Source: Actinomycetota bacterium (GTDB lineage: Bacteria; Actinomycetota; Actinomycetes; Nanopelagicales; Nanopelagicaceae). Taken from it: a DNA stretch of 12,438 nucleotides. Each line of letters starts with the position of its first letter. Position 1 is the first letter of the stretch. The notes under the pieces are model-generated. The model searched no databases. It had not been told where the DNA came from and saw only the letters and a list, made by a program, of their open reading frames with translations. The translations under genes and the position numbers were made by a program. Shown in pieces: positions 7,503-12,438 of the stretch. Location: positions 1 to 12,438 of the forward strand of contig WLOR01000040.1 of the NCBI GenBank assembly GCA_009699165.1, read 5' to 3'.

Positions 7503-7575
7503 TGGAGCTGAGGGGATTTGAACCCCTGACCCCCTGCATGCCATGCAGGTGCGCTACCAGCTGCGCTACAGCCCC
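7503..7575 (-). tRNA. tRNA-Ala, anticodon GGC
   Basis: The 73-nt sequence folds as a full cloverleaf. The acceptor stem GGGGCTG pairs with CAGCTCC and includes G3-U70, the identity element read by alanyl-tRNA synthetase. The D arm is GCGC/GCGC around AGCTGGTA. The anticodon stem CCTGC/GCAGG closes the loop ATGGCAT, giving anticodon GGC. The variable loop is GGGTC and the T arm AGGGG/CCCCT closes the loop TTCAAAT. The discriminator base is A. The CCA end is not encoded: the next three bases are CGT, then the leuS ATG, so CCA must be added after processing. It lies 34 nt after the phosphatase stop and may be transcribed with its neighbours. Confidence 0.97.
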
Positions 7576-7609
7576 AATTACTTGAGAAGAGCAAACCTTA
7601 CCGCATGAA

Positions 7610-8272
7610 TTATGGGGTAATTGCGCCACTTTCTTCGCCATAGACAGGCTCTGGGATTGAACCAGCGTTGTGTTCGACTAAATTCCATTGACGTGGATTG
7701 CGTTCAAGAATTGACCACGATGCATTTGAAAGTCCACCGATAACGCCCCAGTGTGAAAGCGGCAACTGTAAAAGCTGTCCAAGTATGCATCGCGCAGTTC
7801 CACCATGTGTTGCAACGACTAAAAGTTGATTGCTCTTACCTTCGAGGGCTTCACTGATAACACCGACAGCACGCGCTGCAACTTCGCTTCGTTTTTCTCC
7901 AGTGGTGCCCGCCGGATTATCATCTCCATCTATCCAACGAATAAAGTTTTGAAAATCTTCGGCGCGATTTTCAGCACCAGTTTTTCCCTCCCACAGTCCA
8001 CCATTTGTCTCGCGTAGTTTTTCATGAGTGGTTACGTTTAATCCAACTAAGTCTGCAAGAGCTTGCGCAGTCTCGCGTGCACGACCGAGATCACTAGAGA
8101 TAATCGCGGTCGGATTCATTCCTGCCAAAATCTGCGCAGCATGTTTTGCTTGAAATCGTCCTACATCATTTAAAGGGATGTCTGAGTGGCCTTGGAATCG
8201 ATTAACTAAGTTCCAATCGGTTTGGCCATGTCGCCAAAGAAGTACTCGATTACCGACCATGTACAGCGGCAT
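7610..8272 (-). CDS. Histidine phosphatase (phosphoglycerate-mutase-like)
   Basis: This is a branch-1 histidine phosphatase superfamily protein of 220 residues; members remove or move phosphate through a phosphohistidine intermediate. Catalytic features are LLWRHGQTDWN (R14, nucleophile H15), LNDVGRFQA, SSDLGRARETA (R64), the acid E88 in LRETNGGLWEG and the second histidine H156 in VATHGG. These all look intact. In Actinobacteria a gene of this type regularly follows nadD and rsfS and is often labelled gpm2; at least one such mycobacterial protein has been described as a glucosyl-3-phosphoglycerate phosphatase. Whether that applies here cannot be told from sequence. The ATG at 8272 overlaps rsfS by 23 nt; ATG at 8260 (MVGNRVLLWRHG) is an alternative with an 11-nt overlap. 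Neither has a strong ribosome binding site, so translation is probably coupled to rsfS. Confidence 0.88.
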   Translation of the reverse strand: MPLYMVGNRVLLWRHGQTDWNLVNRFQGHSDIPLNDVGRFQAKHAAQILAGMNPTAIISSDLGRARETAQALADLVGLNVTTHEKLRETNGGLWEGKTGAENRAEDFQNFIRWIDGDDNPAGTTGEKRSEVAARAVGVISEALEGKSNQLLVVATHGGTARCILGQLLQLPLSHWGVIGGLSNASWSILERNPRQWNLVEHNAGSIPEPVYGEESGAITP

Positions 8273-8627
8273 CTTTCACTGCTTCCAAGTCGATTGTCGG
8301 ACAATCGTTCCACAATCGATCGAGCATGTAGTACTTGCGTAACTCCGTACTTTGAATGTGCACAACTAAGTCCGAGTAATCAAGGAGAATCCACTCGGCA
8401 CCTTTTTCGCGACGTGCAGGTTTTTCCCCAATGGCAATCAATGCACGCTCAACCTCGTCGGCGATGGCATCGACCTGTGCAACGTTTTGTCCAGTTGCAA
8501 TCAGAAAGACTTCACTCAAAACTAGTTGATCTGATAAATCTATTGCTACTAAATCTGTTCCGATTTTTTCGATAACAGCCTTGGCTGCAACTTGGGTGAT
8601 TTCCAGTGTACGTCCGCTAATTGTCAT
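8250..8627 (-). CDS. rsfS: Ribosomal silencing factor RsfS (Iojap/DUF143 family)
   Basis: RsfS binds ribosomal protein L14 on the large subunit and blocks subunit joining when nutrients are short. The 125-residue product has the family core: AIDLSDQLVLSEVFLIATGQNVAQVDAIAD, then RREKGAEWILLDYSDLVVHI (the EW.LLDY.D.VVH signature), then LRKYYMLDRLW. Length is typical. It starts inside the end of nadD (11-nt overlap) and its end overlaps the phosphatase start, so the three genes are almost certainly translated from one message. The nadD-rsfS-phosphatase trio is conserved across Actinobacteria. Confidence 0.95.
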   Translation of the reverse strand: MTISGRTLEITQVAAKAVIEKIGTDLVAIDLSDQLVLSEVFLIATGQNVAQVDAIADEVERALIAIGEKPARREKGAEWILLDYSDLVVHIQSTELRKYYMLDRLWNDCPTIDLEAVKDAAVHGR

Positions 8628-9165
8628 AGAGCTTATTCTCGCTTATAAACTCACGAACGATTGCCGGTACATCAGTGCTTAAACCCGCTCTCACTGCACT
8701 GGCTGAAACCTCAATAGCTGATATATCGATCCCATGTGGGGCAAATCCTGGGCGATTGATGCAGATGATGGAGACTAGTCTGTGTAGGTCATCGGCTCGG
8801 TGCCACTGATCGATCTTTGAGTATGCATCAGCGCCTAATATCAAGAAAATCTCATCTTCTGGGTAGGTACTGCGCACCGCCTCAACTGTATCGATGGCAT
8901 AGCTCGGGCCTTCACGAAGGATCTCAATGGGATTGACTTCAACATGGGTAGAAATGCTCTCGGGTAAAGTTGAAATAGCAAGTTGGCACATTGTCCTTCG
9001 TGCCGCGCCTGATGCAATGGGGCTGCTCTCTCGCAATAAGGGTTGACCAGCGGGCACGAGAATTAATCGATCAATAATTTTCTTTTCAATGAGTTGGCTA
9101 ACTACTTTCAGGTGACCATTATGAATCGGGTCAAAAGTCCCGCCATATATTCCAACTCGCGACAA
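8617..9165 (-). CDS. nadD: Nicotinate-nucleotide adenylyltransferase
   Basis: NadD transfers AMP from ATP to nicotinate mononucleotide, forming deamido-NAD. The 182-residue product has the nucleotidyltransferase signature GGTFDPIHNGHL at residues 8-19 (H15 and H18 form the HxGH motif), FLILGADAYSKIDQWH in the middle of the fold, and SASAVRAGLS at 154-163, the counterpart of the ISSTxIR motif. Length is within the normal range. The start is TTG at 9165: no ATG or GTG occurs before the GGTFDP motif, and the TTG lies one base after the stop of the upstream small gene. GGGA a few bases before it may act as a weak binding site. It overlaps rsfS by 11 nt. NAD made by this pathway is the cofactor of the LigA encoded just upstream. 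Confidence 0.95.
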   Translation of the reverse strand: MSRVGIYGGTFDPIHNGHLKVVSQLIEKKIIDRLILVPAGQPLLRESSPIASGAARRTMCQLAISTLPESISTHVEVNPIEILREGPSYAIDTVEAVRSTYPEDEIFLILGADAYSKIDQWHRADDLHRLVSIICINRPGFAPHGIDISAIEVSASAVRAGLSTDVPAIVREFISENKLYDN

Positions 9166-9166
9166 A

Positions 9167-9289
9167 TTAATCCCGGTCTAAGCGAAGTGCTAAATACAGA
9201 AAGAGCGAGAGAATTCCAAAGGTAACAAGGCCGTAAGCCACGGCTGGCATTGGGAGTTCGCGAAGAGTCTCTGCGGCACGATTAGTCAT
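9167..9289 (-). CDS. 40-residue single-span membrane protein, unknown function
   Basis: I do not recognise a named gene. The frame from ATG 9289 to TAA 9167 encodes 40 residues. The short polar start MTNRAAETLRE is followed by LPMPAVAYG, a hydrophobic span (about 17-34, ending SLFLYLAL) and a basic/acidic tail RLDRD. That is the layout of a small inner-membrane protein. AGGA at 9300-9297 is a well-placed ribosome binding site. The gene fills the space between the ligA stop (12 nt upstream) and the nadD start (1 nt downstream), so it fits the operon exactly. From memory, small proteins with a LPMPP..YG motif lie just before nadD in other Actinobacteria, but I could not check this. No function is claimed. 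Confidence 0.72.
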   Translation of the reverse strand: MTNRAAETLRELPMPAVAYGLVTFGILSLFLYLALRLDRD

Positions 9290-9296
9290 GGCGAAA

Positions 9297-9300
9297 TCCT
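9297..9300 (-). promoter_or_regulatory. Ribosome binding site of the 40-residue membrane protein
   Basis: AGGA at 9300-9297, directly after the ligA TAG, lies 7 nt before the ATG at 9289. It supports the small gene as real rather than a chance frame. Confidence 0.55.
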
Positions 9301-9301
9301 A

Positions 9302-11323
<2,022 letters not shown>

Positions 11324-12397
11324 CTACTCTGTCTCACAGATTGTTGCCGAAGCAACTACGCGATCACCATCGTAAATCACCATTGCTTGTCCCGTTGCAA
11401 GACCCAAGAGTGGAGAGTCTAGAACCGCGACAAGTAAGGATTTCTCAACAAAGTATGTGCACTCAAGTGCTGCGCCATGGGCGCGAATCTGAACAAAACC
11501 TCTATGCCGTTGATCATCGATTTGAGGGCCACACCACACTGGACGCTCTCCTCGCATCGTTGTGATTGCTAAATCCTCACGTGCGCCAACAACAACGGTG
11601 TTTGTCACTGGCTCAATCTTTAAGACGAATCGGGGTGAACCATCAGGAGTTGGAATCGTTAGACCCAAGCCTTTGCGTTGCCCAATCGTGTACGTATATG
11701 CACCTTTGTGTTCGCCAATCTTTGTACCCTCTTGATCGAGAATTGGACCAACATCGCTACCCAATCGATCCCGTAACCAACCTGCATTATCTCCAGATGG
11801 AACGAAACAAATATCATGGCTATCAGGTTTTTGTGCGACAGCAAGACCGCGAGACTCTGCCTCTTTTCGAATATCGACCTTAGTTGTATCTCCTAGTGGA
11901 AATATCGCACCTGATATCTGCTCGACGGTGAGAACTGAGAGCACATAAGATTGATCTTTTGAGTGATCAACGGCGCGGTGCAGAGTTTTACCACTCTCAC
12001 TCATCTGTGTGCGTGCGTAATGTCCTGTAACAACACCATCGAATCCCATCGCGCGTGCACGATCTAACACGGCAGCAAACTTAATCTTTTCATTGCATCG
12101 CAGACATGGATTGGGTGTTCTACCTGCTGCATATTCAGCCAAAAAGTCTTCAACTACACCATCATGGAACTCCTCGGCCATGTCCCATATATAAAATGGA
12201 ATGCCAATCACATCGGCGGCCCTGCGCGCATCATGTGAGTCTTCAATAGTGCAACAACCTCTGGCACCCGATCGATATTTCTGCGGATTAGACGAGAGGG
12301 CTAAGTGGACTCCAATTACTTCATGTCCGGCCTCAACTGCACGGGCCGCGGCAACAGCAGAGTCCACTCCGCCGCTCATTGCTGCAATTAACCTCAT
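11324..12397 (-). CDS. mnmA: tRNA-specific 2-thiouridylase MnmA
   Basis: MnmA adenylates and then thiolates the wobble uridine of tRNAs for Lys, Glu and Gln. The 357-residue product has the ATP-pyrophosphatase P-loop SGGVDSAV (8-15), the catalytic cysteine C98 in [12 protein letters not shown], the tRNA contact region VVTGHYA, the second catalytic cysteine C197 in [12 protein letters not shown], and the C-terminal beta-barrel with [10 protein letters not shown]. Length matches the family. The start ATG (12397) overlaps the TGA of the upstream gene as ATGA, and its stop abuts the ligA ATG. A cysteine desulfurase directly upstream, as suspected here, is the usual actinobacterial arrangement and would supply the persulfide sulfur. 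Confidence 0.97.
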   Translation of the reverse strand: MRLIAAMSGGVDSAVAAARAVEAGHEVIGVHLALSSNPQKYRSGARGCCTIEDSHDARRAADVIGIPFYIWDMAEEFHDGVVEDFLAEYAAGRTPNPCLRCNEKIKFAAVLDRARAMGFDGVVTGHYARTQMSESGKTLHRAVDHSKDQSYVLSVLTVEQISGAIFPLGDTTKVDIRKEAESRGLAVAQKPDSHDICFVPSGDNAGWLRDRLGSDVGPILDQEGTKIGEHKGAYTYTIGQRKGLGLTIPTPDGSPRFVLKIEPVTNTVVVGAREDLAITTMRGERPVWCGPQIDDQRHRGFVQIRAHGAALECTYFVEKSLLVAVLDSPLLGLATGQAMVIYDGDRVVASATICETE

Positions 12398-12438
12398 GAG
12401 ATGTTTGCCGCCCTTCCACGGGCAATTACATCGGGCAA
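12394..12438 (-). CDS. 3' end of an upstream gene, probably a cysteine desulfurase
   Basis: The last 14 codons plus TGA of a gene enter the window, reading [14 protein letters not shown]. The stop codon overlaps the mnmA start by four bases (ATGA). In Actinobacteria the gene before mnmA is commonly an IscS/NifS-like cysteine desulfurase whose C-terminus ends in an LP.VV.RARAA-like helix, which this resembles. The fragment is too short to prove the identity, so it is an inference from position and a weak match. A function supplying sulfur to MnmA would fit. Confidence 0.55.
   Translation of the reverse strand: MPDVIARGRAANIS

Noticed and set aside
7500..7544. In-frame extension of leuS upstream to an ATG at 7544 ([15 protein letters not shown])
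   Set aside because: These codons are the anticodon-to-3' part of the tRNA-Ala gene, and the peptide is a known by-product of translating tRNA sequence.
7576..7609. Promoter or terminator in the 34-nt gap between the phosphatase stop and tRNA-Ala
   Set aside because: TAAGGT resembles a -10 but has no matching -35, and no hairpin with a U-run is present. I see nothing firm there.

Overview
This window is a compact, one-directional block of housekeeping genes; every gene I can support is on the minus strand, so it reads from the high-coordinate end to the low end. Base composition looks to be in the mid-40s percent GC by eye. The gene content and order (cysteine desulfurase tail, mnmA, ligA; then nadD, rsfS, phosphoglycerate-mutase-like phosphatase; then comEA, comEC, holA; then rplU) are those of an actinobacterium. 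The modest GC, very short spacers and frequent start/stop overlaps suggest a streamlined lineage such as the freshwater acI group (Nanopelagicales). That placement is an inference from gene order and compactness, not from a database match.

Layout in transcription order. The window opens (12438-12394) with the last 15 codons of a gene that overlaps mnmA, probably a cysteine desulfurase. mnmA (tRNA 2-thiouridylase) abuts ligA (NAD-dependent DNA ligase). A 40-codon single-span membrane protein gene (9289-9167) links ligA to nadD (NAD biosynthesis), which overlaps rsfS (ribosome silencing factor), which overlaps a histidine phosphatase. A tRNA-Ala(GGC) gene follows, and only 3 nt after its discriminator base comes leuS (leucyl-tRNA synthetase). 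Next are a short cysteine synthase, then comEA and comEC (DNA uptake) and holA (DNA polymerase III delta). After about 100 nt carrying a plausible promoter and a leader hairpin, the window ends in the first 45 codons of rplU (ribosomal protein L21).

How the genes fit together: a cysteine desulfurase would supply the sulfur that MnmA puts on tRNA, and the cysteine synthase makes its cysteine. NadD makes NAD, the cofactor of LigA. ComEA and ComEC bind and import transforming DNA. HolA, LigA, RsfS, LeuS, L21 and tRNA-Ala belong to replication and translation. No gap reaches 300 bases.

I found no mobile element, CRISPR array, toxin system or obviously new multi-gene system. The points most worth a second look are small-scale: the likely non-canonical start of comEC, the tRNA-leuS junction with no room for a ribosome binding site, the 40-residue membrane protein, a consensus DnaA box before comEA, the shortened cysteine synthase, and the candidate rplU leader.
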